Origin: Hymenobacter terricola
Lineage (GTDB): Bacteria; Bacteroidota; Bacteroidia; Cytophagales; Hymenobacteraceae
Length of the DNA: 64,000 nt
NCBI RefSeq assembly: GCF_017921975.2
Contig: NZ_JAGEMO020000016.1
Location: 1-64,000, forward strand
Direction: 5' to 3'
Shown: piece by piece, positions 48,019 through 56,054 of the stretch
Layout: the number at the start of each line of letters is the position of its first letter
How positions within the stretch are numbered: position 1 is the first letter of the stretch
The notes under the pieces: generated by a model
The model's input: the letters and a program-made list of their open reading frames with translations, nothing else
Told to the model about the DNA's origin: nothing
Database searches by the model: none
Position numbers and translations under genes: made by a program

Positions 48019-48897
48019 CTAATGTTTTGCGGAAGGCCGCACGGTGGCGGGTGGGCCGGCAAAGGTGAGTGAGGCCCAGGTTGATTGCCAGTCGGCGCGG
48101 TCGCGCAGCTTGACCGGTGCCGCCGTCATATCCACGGCCGCCAGCAGGTACGGGCCGGGGCCGGACAATCGTAACAGCACACGGCCGTTTTGGTTGGCGC
48201 GGGTGGTGAAATGAGTCGTGGGCAGGCCGCCCGGCTGGCGCTGCCACACCTGCACTGCCGCGCCAAAAGCGGGCTTTCCGGCGCGTAATACCAGCACGGT
48301 TAGGGCTTTGTCGGCGGCCAGGCGGTAGGGGTTTTGCTCGGGCACCAGCTCCAGCGGCAGGCCGTAGACGCGGCGGCAGGCGCTGTCTGAGGCAGCAGTG
48401 GTGGCGGCGGCCTCGCCCACCTGAATCAGCGTTTTGGCGCAGCGGCGGTAGGTTTCGCGGCCGGGCTGGGCTTCCTGGTCGTTTTCCTGGCGCAGCTTCA
48501 GGGCGTAGTCGAGGCCTTCTTCGCGCAGGTAGGCGGTGAATTGGGCGGCCGGCAGCTCAATAAAGGAGTTGGTGGAGCGCAGCAGCACAACGTGGGTGCC
48601 GGGATGCGCGAAGAAGAAAGCCGTGCGGAAAGTGTCGGTTTCGGCAAAGCCGGCGGCTGGCGTGAGGGTGGTGCTATCGGCCGGGGTGGGGCCGTAGCGC
48701 ACGAGGCGCTGAATTTTGGCGGCTTTGGTGGTCCAGGGCTCGCCCTTGAAATCGGCACCGATGAAGGTGTGCACGTTCACCGTCTGGCCCGGCTGCAGGC
48801 GGAAGCGTGGGGCTTCCAGCCAAAACTCGTGGGCGAGGGCGGCGGTGGAAATGAGAATGAAGACATTTACTGCCAGAACGTTTACTCTACTGTGCAT
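48019..48897 (-). CDS. DUF4198-like secreted protein
   Basis: The 292-residue product has a signal peptide (about 1-22, ending TAALA) directly followed by HEFWLEAPRFRLQPGQTVNV. The N-terminal His-Glu-Phe-Trp after cleavage is the hallmark of DUF4198 proteins, predicted periplasmic metal-uptake (nickel or cobalt) helpers. Later parts include FFFAHPGTHVVLLRS and the Ig-like C-terminal domain with TRANQNGRVLLRLSGPGPYL. Start at 48897 (MHSRVN) is preferred over an upstream Met. No transporter gene is adjacent. Confidence 0.85.
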   Translation of the reverse strand: MHSRVNVLAVNVFILISTAALAHEFWLEAPRFRLQPGQTVNVHTFIGADFKGEPWTTKAAKIQRLVRYGPTPADSTTLTPAAGFAETDTFRTAFFFAHPGTHVVLLRSTNSFIELPAAQFTAYLREEGLDYALKLRQENDQEAQPGRETYRRCAKTLIQVGEAAATTAASDSACRRVYGLPLELVPEQNPYRLAADKALTVLVLRAGKPAFGAAVQVWQRQPGGLPTTHFTTRANQNGRVLLRLSGPGPYLLAAVDMTAAPVKLRDRADWQSTWASLTFAGPPATVRPSAKH

Positions 48898-48901
48898 GGA
48901 A

Positions 48902-49387
48902 TCAGGTAGCAATTGCTGACAGTAGTTTCTCTCGTATTACGCTGGGTAAGTCGGTGGCGAATACGGCGTTTACCGGTCGTAGACGTTGAATGAAAATGAG
49001 TTCTTGGCTACCATATTTTTCAGGGTAGCCTGTCTCTACGCAGTGTATATAGGTTAGCTTCTCAAAGTGGTAGCTATAAGCCACGCGGTAAAAGGTTGTG
49101 CCGTCAATTTCCTTGGTCGTTGTGCGGGATTCTTCAAGTCTGCCGGTAACGAGACTGGCGTCGGCAGCAAGTGCCCACAGTACTTTATGTTTGTCAATGC
49201 TATGATAGATTAAGAATAGCCCTAAAACGATTAATGCAGCAAAGACCAATAGCTCCACTTGTGAATAAGCTAAATCGGATAACTGAACCATTAGGCTCAG
49301 TAATGCGACTAGTAAGACACCAGCGCCTATTAGCAAGCTGCCTTCCCGCAACATTATTTCAAGTTTATCACTAACGGTTAATCTCAT
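48902..49387 (-). CDS. two-helix membrane protein, DUF3592-like
   Basis: This 161-residue protein has two hydrophobic helices (about 17-37 and 43-60) followed by a soluble beta-rich part with TGRLEESRTTTKEIDGTTFYRVAYSY (cited by its key parts) and YPEKYGSQELIFIQRLRP. The pattern recalls DUF3592 proteins, whose function is unknown. A Met three codons upstream is an alternative start. The stop lies 4 nt before the DUF4198 start, so they are probably co-transcribed. AT content is higher than in its neighbours. Confidence 0.7.
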   Translation of the reverse strand: MRLTVSDKLEIMLREGSLLIGAGVLLVALLSLMVQLSDLAYSQVELLVFAALIVLGLFLIYHSIDKHKVLWALAADASLVTGRLEESRTTTKEIDGTTFYRVAYSYHFEKLTYIHCVETGYPEKYGSQELIFIQRLRPVNAVFATDLPSVIREKLLSAIAT

Positions 49388-49402
49388 AAGCAACACATCA
49401 TC

Positions 49403-51241
49403 TTACTTCCGCTCCAGCGCCAGGGCGTAGGCCCGGTCGTAGTACACGCGCAGGTTTTTCCAGTCGAACAGCTCGGCGGAACTTTCCACGGCGTTGCGCT
49501 GCATGATGCGGTCGCGGCGGCTGAGCTGCACGAATTGCCAGAGCATGTCGCAAAGCTCCTCGGCCGATTCGTCGAAGGATTTTTCCTGGCGGTGCACCAC
49601 GAAAATTCCTTTCGATTCGGGGTCGGGCACGTTTTGCAGGGCGTAGTCGCCGAAGCCGGAAAGGTCGGAGGTGATGGCGGGCACGCCGCGGGCCACGCAT
49701 TCGAGCGGGGTGTAGCCCCAGGGCTCGTAGTAGCTCGGGAACACGCCCATGTGGCAGCCGCGCACAAACTGGCCGTACTCCATGCCGAGCAGGGGCGAGG
49801 AGGGCGACACGAAATCGGGGTGGTACACCATCTTCACCCGGTCGTGCTTGTGGTTGAGCAGGTTGGCGCGGCGCAGGAAGTTCAGGATGTCGTCGTCGCC
49901 GTCGTTCACCAGGTTGTGGGTGATGACGGGCGGCAGGGCGTTGGTTTTCCAGCTTTGCAGGGTGCGGCGGTAGCGCAGCTTCCAGTAGTCGTCCACCATC
50001 GCGCCAAGCTCGGGCAGCTTGTGGTCCTGGCTGGCGGCGGCGGCGTAGAACAGCCGCTCGCCCACCTGGCGCTCGATGGCGCGGCAGGTTTCGTGCACTT
50101 CGTCCAGCATGGCGCGGCGCTCCAGCACCTGCGGGTTGATGCTGGTGAAGGGCCGCTTGGTGATGAAGAACATGACTACCTGGCCTTCCAACCCGCTGGC
50201 TTGCAGGCGGTAGTTGAGGCGGGCCAGGGCTTCGAGGGTGAGGTCGAAGCCTTTGTTGTGGTACTCGTAGCGGCCCGAGGTGAAGAAATACAGCGTCTTG
50301 TCCAGGTCGAAAGCGTACGACTGGAAGAAGTGGGCCATTACGAATTCGTGAATCTTGGCCTTGTACTGCTGGTGCAGGTTCTGGAACTCGTGCAGGGCCA
50401 CAAACCGCTCAATGTTGAGGCCGTTGGGCAGCACCGCGTCCGGAATTCTGTCGAGCAAATAGATGCATTCGCGCACCGTCAGCTCGCTCACCGTGGTGAA
50501 CACGTGGCTGCCGTGGGCGGCGGCGCGCTCCATGCGCACGGCCGGCTCGATGTTGAATTTCTTGGCCTCCGCTTCCCAGTTCACCCACATGAGGTGGTCG
50601 TAGAAGTTGGGGTCGTTCATGGCCAGGTAGCGGCCGAGCAGCGTGGCGTGGGTGGTGAAGAGCAGGTGCACGGGCACTTGCAGGCGGCGCAGCTCCGGAA
50701 TGGCCACGCCGGTCATCCACTCGTGGAAGTGGCCCAGCAGGCGCTGCTCTTCCGCCAGCTGGGCGGCTACGTGCTGAAAGAAAATGGTGGTGAGGTGCCC
50801 GAAGGCGATGACCTGGTGGAGCAAATCGTCGGTGTCGGGGGCCGGGATGCTGTGGCTCTGCCACAGGTCGGTTTTGAGCTGGCCCAACCGGTTGTAGGCC
50901 TGAAACGGGTTGATGAGCACCACGCGGGGCCGGCCCGTGACCAGCCAGGTGCCATAGCACACGTCGTAGCCCAGGGCGCGCATGGTGCGCACGGCGGCCC
51001 CGAACGGGTCGTCGGCGGTGTGCACGGTCAGGTCGTCGAAGCTTTCGAACTCGCCCTGGGCCATGTTGGGGAAATAGGGGCCCAGCAGGCAGTACCGGTC
51101 GCCCCAGGCCGGCACGGTGGCCGGTACCTTGCTGCGAATCACGGTGTAGATGCCGCCCACCTGGTTGCAAACTTCCCAGGCTACTTCCACCAGCAAGGAG
51201 TCAGGAAACAGGGCGTCGGGGGCGTGGGGCGTGGGCTGCAT
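49403..51241 (-). CDS. glycogen synthase, eukaryote-type (GT3)
   Basis: This 612-residue enzyme belongs to GT3, the fungal/animal glycogen synthase family, not the bacterial GlgA (GT5). Its N-terminus has EVAWEVCNQVGGIYTVIRSK (17-36), the UDP-glucose site of GYS proteins. Later parts are HEWMTGVAIPELRR, TTHATLLGRYLA, FTTVSELTVRE, VLPNGLNI, and near the end the catalytic-Glu segment PSYYEPWGYTPLECVARGVP. It should elongate alpha-1,4-glucan from UDP- or ADP-glucose. Bacteroidota often carry this type. A branching-enzyme gene lies 2 kb to the right. A TACCTTTC box (51280-51287) may be its promoter. Confidence 0.93.
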   Translation of the reverse strand: MQPTPHAPDALFPDSLLVEVAWEVCNQVGGIYTVIRSKVPATVPAWGDRYCLLGPYFPNMAQGEFESFDDLTVHTADDPFGAAVRTMRALGYDVCYGTWLVTGRPRVVLINPFQAYNRLGQLKTDLWQSHSIPAPDTDDLLHQVIAFGHLTTIFFQHVAAQLAEEQRLLGHFHEWMTGVAIPELRRLQVPVHLLFTTHATLLGRYLAMNDPNFYDHLMWVNWEAEAKKFNIEPAVRMERAAAHGSHVFTTVSELTVRECIYLLDRIPDAVLPNGLNIERFVALHEFQNLHQQYKAKIHEFVMAHFFQSYAFDLDKTLYFFTSGRYEYHNKGFDLTLEALARLNYRLQASGLEGQVVMFFITKRPFTSINPQVLERRAMLDEVHETCRAIERQVGERLFYAAAASQDHKLPELGAMVDDYWKLRYRRTLQSWKTNALPPVITHNLVNDGDDDILNFLRRANLLNHKHDRVKMVYHPDFVSPSSPLLGMEYGQFVRGCHMGVFPSYYEPWGYTPLECVARGVPAITSDLSGFGDYALQNVPDPESKGIFVVHRQEKSFDESAEELCDMLWQFVQLSRRDRIMQRNAVESSAELFDWKNLRVYYDRAYALALERK

Positions 51242-51279
51242 ACGGGTGGGGACGGGTAAGGAAGAGAAATGAACGTGGC

Positions 51280-51287
51280 GAAAGGTA
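51280..51287 (-). promoter_or_regulatory. possible -7 promoter box of glycogen synthase gene
   Basis: TACCTTTC on the minus strand, one base off TAnnTTTG, 38 nt before the ATG at 51241. Confidence 0.35.
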
Positions 51288-51425
51288 AGCCGATTGGGCT
51301 TCAGATGCCACTACGCGGCGCATTTTTTCGAATGAATGCCGCGAGCAGCCACTTGGCCGGCGCCAAAACTTCGCGCCACGGTAGCGGTTACCCGCACTGA
51401 AATCACCAATTCATCAACTCAACCC

Positions 51426-52055
51426 ATGGCTGATACCACCAACGTTCTCGCCCTCGAATACCCCATTTTGCCGGTGCTGACCCAGCGCCGCAGCCCCCGC
51501 GCCTACACCGACCAGCCCGTGCCGGCCGAAGTGGTGCACCAGATTTTTGCCGCTGCCTCCTCGTCCGCGTCCTGCTTTGGCGAGCAGCCGTGGCGCTACA
51601 TCGTGGGCAGCCAATCGACCAGCCCCGAGGCGTTCCAGAAAATTCTGGGCGGCCTGCTGGGGTTCAACCAGCCGTGGGCCAAGAAAGCCGGCGTGCTGGC
51701 CGTGGGCGTGGCCAAGCTGGCTTTCTCGCACGACGGCAACCCCAACGGCTGGGCCAAGTACGACGTAGGCCAGGCCACCGCCACGCTGGCCATCGAGGCC
51801 ACCGAGCTGGGCCTGCAAATCCACCAGATGGCCGGGTTCTCGCCCGACGCCCTGCGCGCGGCATTCAGCATTCCGGAGGGCTTTGAGCCGGTGGTGGTGT
51901 TCACGCTGGGCTACCCCGGCCCTGCTTCCGCGCTGCCCGACCCGCTGCGGGAGCGCGAGGAAGCGCCCCGCGTTCGCAAGCCGCTGGCCGAGTTCCTGTT
52001 TGAAGGCGCCTGGCCCACACCGGCCAATGAACAGTTCGACGCAACCAACGTGTAA
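51426..52055 (+). CDS. nitroreductase-family FMN protein
   Basis: This 209-residue protein has RRSPRAYTDQPVPAEVV (the FMN-phosphate Arg-Ser-x-Arg motif, about 20-36), AAASSSASCFGEQPWRYIV (Pro-Trp-Arg segment), and a C-terminal VVVFTLGYPGPASALPDPLRERE typical of nitroreductases that reduce quinones or nitro compounds with NAD(P)H. The GxxxxD-type central helix is YDVGQATATLAIEATELGL. ATG at 51426 is chosen; the frame open further upstream covers the promoter region. Physiological substrate unknown. Confidence 0.92.
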   Translation: MADTTNVLALEYPILPVLTQRRSPRAYTDQPVPAEVVHQIFAAASSSASCFGEQPWRYIVGSQSTSPEAFQKILGGLLGFNQPWAKKAGVLAVGVAKLAFSHDGNPNGWAKYDVGQATATLAIEATELGLQIHQMAGFSPDALRAAFSIPEGFEPVVVFTLGYPGPASALPDPLREREEAPRVRKPLAEFLFEGAWPTPANEQFDATNV

Positions 52056-52098
52056 AACCTTCAACAGCGGTGGCGCAGGCGTGATGGCAAATCCCGGC

Positions 52099-52203
52099 GT
52101 TTGCAGGAGTAAACGGCCTGTTTGCTCCTGCAAACGGTCTGTTTGCTCCTGCGAACAGGCTGTTCGCTCCTACAAACAGGCCGTTTGCAGGAGCACATGG
52201 CTT
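52099..52203. repeat. 21-nt tandem repeat array 3
   Basis: Five units of 21 nt run from 52099 to about 52203. Units start GTTTGC or GTTCGC and alternate GCAGGAG with CTCCTG inside, so each neighbour pair can form a hairpin. AAACGGCCT and AAACAGGCC sit at the unit ends. On the minus strand one frame reads as a 7-residue repeat ANRPFAG. No helical gene of the 8203/23445 kind is adjacent; the array lies between the convergent nitroreductase and YitT genes. Confidence 0.85.
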
Positions 52204-52245
52204 GGTATTGGGCCGTAACGCCACCAGTGCTGGTACGGCATCGGG

Positions 52246-53130
52246 CTAATGCAGCGCCCGCTTTTTAATGATGCCGCCCTGCGCGTCGTCGATGCGGTAT
52301 TGCACGATGAACGCCCGGGGGTCGATTCCCTTGACGGCGGTGCGCAGGCCGGGCAGCTCCAGCCGGGTAACCACGGTGAATACGATGTCGCGCTCCACGC
52401 CCTGCTCGCCGCGCTGGCCGTAGCCCGATTTGCCCTGGTACATCGTCACGCCCCGGCCCAGTTGCTCGGTGATGACCTTGCGGATGGCTTCGCTGTGCTC
52501 CGAGACGATGGTGACGCCCGTGTACTGCTCGATGCCGTTGAGGACGAACTCCATGACGCGGGCGGCGGCGAAGTACGTGAGCATGGAATACAGGGCCTGC
52601 TCGGTGCCCAGCACCCACACGGCCACGCCAAAAATCACCACGTTCAGTATCAGAATAATGTCGCTGACTTTGAACAGCACCAAGTGCCGGCTCACGAGCA
52701 GGGCGGCAATTTCGGTGCCGTCGAGCACGGCCCCGCCGCGCATGGCCAGCCCAATGCCCGCCCCAATGAACACGCCGCCAAACACGGCCGTCAGCAGCAA
52801 GTCGTGGGTGACGTCGGGGAAGGGCACCACGGCCAACGCCAGGGCTAGCCCGCCGATGCCAATGGCGCTGCGCACCGCAAAGCGCCGGCCCAATTGCTGG
52901 TAGCCAAGGGCCACAAACGGCAGGTTGATGACCAGAATGAGGGCGGCCAGGGGCAGCTTCAGGGCCGCTGCCAGCAGCATGGACACCCCAGTGACGCCGC
53001 CGTCGATGAAGTGGCTGGACAGCAGAAAAGCCTTCAGGCCGAAGGCCGCCGAAAGCACGCCGGCAGTAATAAAAACGGCATTTTGCAGTTCGGAATTGGG
53101 ACTGTTGATGGAAGTGGCGGGAGTTGTCAT
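52246..53130 (-). CDS. YitT-family membrane protein with DUF2179 domain
   Basis: This 294-residue protein has five membrane helices in the first about 190 residues, including GVTGVSMLLAAALKLPLA (about 48-65), FIGAGIGLAMRGGAVLDGTEIAALL (cited by GGAVLDGTEI) and the helix around ILNVVIFGVAVWVLG. It then has a soluble C-terminal DUF2179 domain (about 205-294; TIVSEHSEAIRKVITEQLGRGVT by key residues, GYGQRGEQGVERDIVFTVV). YitT proteins are of unknown function, sometimes tied to transport or spore traits. It lies between repeat array 3 and a short family-1 palindrome. Confidence 0.9.
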   Translation of the reverse strand: MTTPATSINSPNSELQNAVFITAGVLSAAFGLKAFLLSSHFIDGGVTGVSMLLAAALKLPLAALILVINLPFVALGYQQLGRRFAVRSAIGIGGLALALAVVPFPDVTHDLLLTAVFGGVFIGAGIGLAMRGGAVLDGTEIAALLVSRHLVLFKVSDIILILNVVIFGVAVWVLGTEQALYSMLTYFAAARVMEFVLNGIEQYTGVTIVSEHSEAIRKVITEQLGRGVTMYQGKSGYGQRGEQGVERDIVFTVVTRLELPGLRTAVKGIDPRAFIVQYRIDDAQGGIIKKRALH

Positions 53131-53183
53131 AGCAAAGTCGTTATGTGTTCATCGCTCAGAAGCGGCAAAAAGTCACTAAAAAC

Positions 53184-53226
53184 AAAGAACGTCATGCTGC
53201 GGCAAGCGCGGCATGACGTTCTTTTT
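53184..53226. repeat. short family-1 palindrome
   Basis: AAAGAACGTCATGC (53184-53197) pairs perfectly with GCATGACGTTCTTT (53211-53224) around a 13-nt loop. It has the ends of the family-1 element but none of the GAAGCATCTC middle. With its T-tract it could end the branching-enzyme transcript. Confidence 0.85.
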
Positions 53227-53246
53227 CGTTCCCTGGAACAAGCCGC

Positions 53247-55157
53247 CTAGCCTTCCTGCGACAAAATCAGCACCGCGTACGGGGCCAGCCCAATGCTGCC
53301 GTGCCAGGCGTAGCCGTCGTATTCGCCTTCTTCGGCTTCCATGCCGAGGCTGTCGAAATCGCCGAAATCGCCGTCGTAGCCCTTCCAGTCGCTATTGAAC
53401 CGCACTTTCCAGCGGCCGGGGCCGGGCAGGCCGATGGTGTAGTGCTCGTAGGTTTGATTGGCAAAGTTGGCGAGCACGACGGTGGTGTCGTTGGGGCCGC
53501 CGTCGCCGTCGGCCCAGCGGGCGAAGGCCACCAGCTTGGCGTCGTTGTTGACGTGGAACACGTGGGTGTGCTGCCCGCCCAGGCCCCGGGTGTGGCCGCT
53601 CAGGTTGCGGCGCAGGCCAATGAGGTCGCGGTAGAGCTGCACCATGCCGGGGTGCGCGGCCACGTCCTGCCACTCCAGCGGCTCGGCGTCGTTGAAGGCC
53701 CCGAGGGCCAGAAACTCCTGGCCCTGAAACAGCATGGGGATGCCGGGGGCGGTGAGGACCAGGGCCGCGCCCAGGGTGGTGCGCTTCTTGGAAAAGTAGC
53801 CATCGGCCTCGCCGGGCATGATTTCCTCGGCCACGCGGCTCTTGCCGTTGGCCACTTCGTCGTGGCTTTCGGTGTAGATGACGCGGCGGAAGGCGTTGTC
53901 GTTGTAGAGCTGGGTGAGGGCTTCGGCCACGGCGGCCATGTTGCGGTCGGCGTCGTTCGGGGTCGTCAGCGCTTCGCGGATGGGGTACACGAACGAGCTG
54001 TCCCACTGCGAGTCGAAACCCTGGCCGCCGTTGGCCACGCTTTCGGTGATGGCGCAGTTGCCGCGCATGTCCTCAGCGATGGTGATTTTCCAGGGCATGG
54101 TCTGGTCGATTTCCTCGTTAATCCAGCGCATCAGGCTCCAGCCGTCGGGCAGGTCGTCGCCGGGGTTTTCCTCCCCTTTCACGTTGCGGATAAAGGCAAT
54201 GGCATCGGCGCGGAGGCCGTCGCAACGGTATTCCTGCAGCCACATCAGGGCATTGTCGCGGATGTACTGGCGCACTTCGGGGCGGCCGTAGTCGGGGCGG
54301 TTGTTGCCCCAGGGCGTTTTGGCCCGCCAGTCGTTGTAGAAGTAGATGCCGCCGCCGCCATCGTTCTCGCTCCAGCCATCGAACTGCCAGAGGTCGAGGT
54401 CGCCGGGGCCGAAATGGTTGTATACCACGTCGAGCACCACCGCGATGCCGTGCTGGTGGGCCTGCTTCACCATTTCCTTGAAGGCCACCGGCCCGCCGTA
54501 GTCGCTTTCCAGCGCAAACGGGTTGGCCGGGTTGTAGCCCCAGGAGCGGCTGCCCGGAAACTCGGTGGCGGGCAGCAGCTCGATGCAATTGATGCCCAAA
54601 TCGCGCAGGTACGGGAACTTCTCGGCCACGCTGAGGAAGGTGCCGACGTGGTCCGCATCGGGGGCGTTGAAGGTGCCGACGTGCAGCTCGTAAATCACCA
54701 GCTCGTTCCAGGCCGGCATCTGGAAATGGTCGTCGCCCCAGTCAAAATTCGGGTCGTGCACCACCGACGTGCCGGCCGAATTGGTCATCTGGCGGGCGTA
54801 GGGGTCGTTGCGGTCAATGGGGTTGCCCTGATTAATCAGGTGGAATTTGTACTCGTCGCCGGGCTTGGCACCGGCTACGTCGGCGGCCCAATAGCCGTTT
54901 TCCTCGTGTTGGAGCGGGTTTTTATCGGCACTCCACTCGTTGAAAGTGCCGATGACGGCGACTGATTCCGCATTGGGCGCCCACACCCGGAAGGTGGTGC
55001 CGCCGGCGTGGGGCACGGCGCCCATGCCGGGCTGCAACGTAGAAGTGGGTGCGGGCCGGGCGGCGGGCGCAGGGGCTTTGGCCGGGGCTTTTTGGGTTGA
55101 AGTTTTGGGCCCGGCCGTAGCGCGGGAAGCGGGTTTCGGAGCGGAAGCGTAAGGCAT
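53247..55157 (-). CDS. 1,4-alpha-glucan branching enzyme-like GH13 protein
   Basis: This 636-residue protein has an Ala/Pro/Lys-rich N-terminus (1-45) and a CBM48-like beta domain (about 48-135; FRVWAPNAESVAVIGTFNEWS by parts). The GH13 barrel has DVVYNHFGPGD (His of region I), DGLRADAIAF (nucleophile Asp), ITIAEDMRG (acid Glu) and TESHDEVANG (region IV His-Asp). The SHDEV form points to a glycogen branching enzyme or a close maltogenic/trehalohydrolase-like relative. Length is below the about 700 of many GlgB proteins. It should act with the GT3 synthase at 49403. Confidence 0.88.
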   Translation of the reverse strand: MPYASAPKPASRATAGPKTSTQKAPAKAPAPAARPAPTSTLQPGMGAVPHAGGTTFRVWAPNAESVAVIGTFNEWSADKNPLQHEENGYWAADVAGAKPGDEYKFHLINQGNPIDRNDPYARQMTNSAGTSVVHDPNFDWGDDHFQMPAWNELVIYELHVGTFNAPDADHVGTFLSVAEKFPYLRDLGINCIELLPATEFPGSRSWGYNPANPFALESDYGGPVAFKEMVKQAHQHGIAVVLDVVYNHFGPGDLDLWQFDGWSENDGGGGIYFYNDWRAKTPWGNNRPDYGRPEVRQYIRDNALMWLQEYRCDGLRADAIAFIRNVKGEENPGDDLPDGWSLMRWINEEIDQTMPWKITIAEDMRGNCAITESVANGGQGFDSQWDSSFVYPIREALTTPNDADRNMAAVAEALTQLYNDNAFRRVIYTESHDEVANGKSRVAEEIMPGEADGYFSKKRTTLGAALVLTAPGIPMLFQGQEFLALGAFNDAEPLEWQDVAAHPGMVQLYRDLIGLRRNLSGHTRGLGGQHTHVFHVNNDAKLVAFARWADGDGGPNDTTVVLANFANQTYEHYTIGLPGPGRWKVRFNSDWKGYDGDFGDFDSLGMEAEEGEYDGYAWHGSIGLAPYAVLILSQEG

Positions 55158-55340
55158 TGAAAAAAAGACTGCCGACTGCCCGGGCAGTCGAAAATGCGAC
55201 CGGTGCCGAACAGCAGGTAAGCCAACTATACGGAATCAGCTACCTTTTGGCCAATTGCCATCGGCTGCCGGCCCGTTCCGGCTTGCCAGCTAAGCAGCGG
55301 GCATTTGCCAAGTCATCAAATTTCTGCCGATTTTCCCGCC

Positions 55341-56054
55341 ATGGATACCGTGACTTCACCCGCCGCCGGGGGGCCCGCCACCCTCTATCATCGCCGCCAC
55401 GCCAGGCAGCAGTTCGCCAAAACCCTGGGGCACGTGGGGCCGGCGGTGGTGCTGCTGCTGGCCATCGGGCCCATTGTGGCGGGCGCTGAGCCGTTCACCT
55501 GGTCGGTGGTGCTGGAGTTTGCGGTGGGCGCGGCCTACCTCGTGCTGATGGTGCGCGAAATCCGCCACCTGCGCCACAACCCCTTTCACCGCGAGCCGGT
55601 GGCGTGGCTGGAGCTGGCCGCCGCCGCCATTCTGGCCCTCGAAAGCTACCACATCTGGCACCGCCACCACCTGGCCGAGCTGGCCGGTGGGCCGCACCGC
55701 GTGCACACGCTGCCGTGGGTATACGCGGCGCTGGCCGTGGTGTACATCGTGCTGGCTTTCCGGATGAAGCAGCTGGATGGCCGCCGGTTCCTGCACCTGC
55801 ACCCCGACGGCTTTGCCGTGCGTACCACGCGCCTGGGCCCGCCGCAGGAGCTGCGCTGGGCCGATATAGCTGCCATGGAGCCCGCCGGCCCCACCGAGGT
55901 GCTGGTGCGCCGCCACGACGGCCAGACCCACCGCATTTCCTTCGCTGACTTACACGAGGGTGCCGTTCACCGCGACCGGCTGCTGGACCACGCGCGTACT
56001 GGCCTGCTGGGCGACGGCAGCGGCGAGGCCGGGGTCGGGCTCCGCGGGGAATAG
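55341..56054 (+). CDS. membrane protein of unknown function
   Basis: The 237-residue product has four hydrophobic segments (about 33-50, 54-72, 86-100, 125-142) rich in histidine between them (SYHIWHRHHLAEL). A soluble C-terminal domain has a PH-like pattern: RRFLHLHPDGFAVRTTRLGP, then ELRWADIAAMEPAGPTEVLV and GQTHRISFADL. No family name can be given. Its last 105 bases overlap antisense with the 3' end of the patatin-like gene; the coding quality of the overlapped part is lower, so the true stop product may be tail-variable. Confidence 0.75.
   Translation: MDTVTSPAAGGPATLYHRRHARQQFAKTLGHVGPAVVLLLAIGPIVAGAEPFTWSVVLEFAVGAAYLVLMVREIRHLRHNPFHREPVAWLELAAAAILALESYHIWHRHHLAELAGGPHRVHTLPWVYAALAVVYIVLAFRMKQLDGRRFLHLHPDGFAVRTTRLGPPQELRWADIAAMEPAGPTEVLVRRHDGQTHRISFADLHEGAVHRDRLLDHARTGLLGDGSGEAGVGLRGE

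Noticed and set aside
49535-51259. A 574-codon open frame on the plus strand within the glycogen synthase gene
   Set aside because: Antisense to an intact GT3 enzyme and without any recognisable motif.
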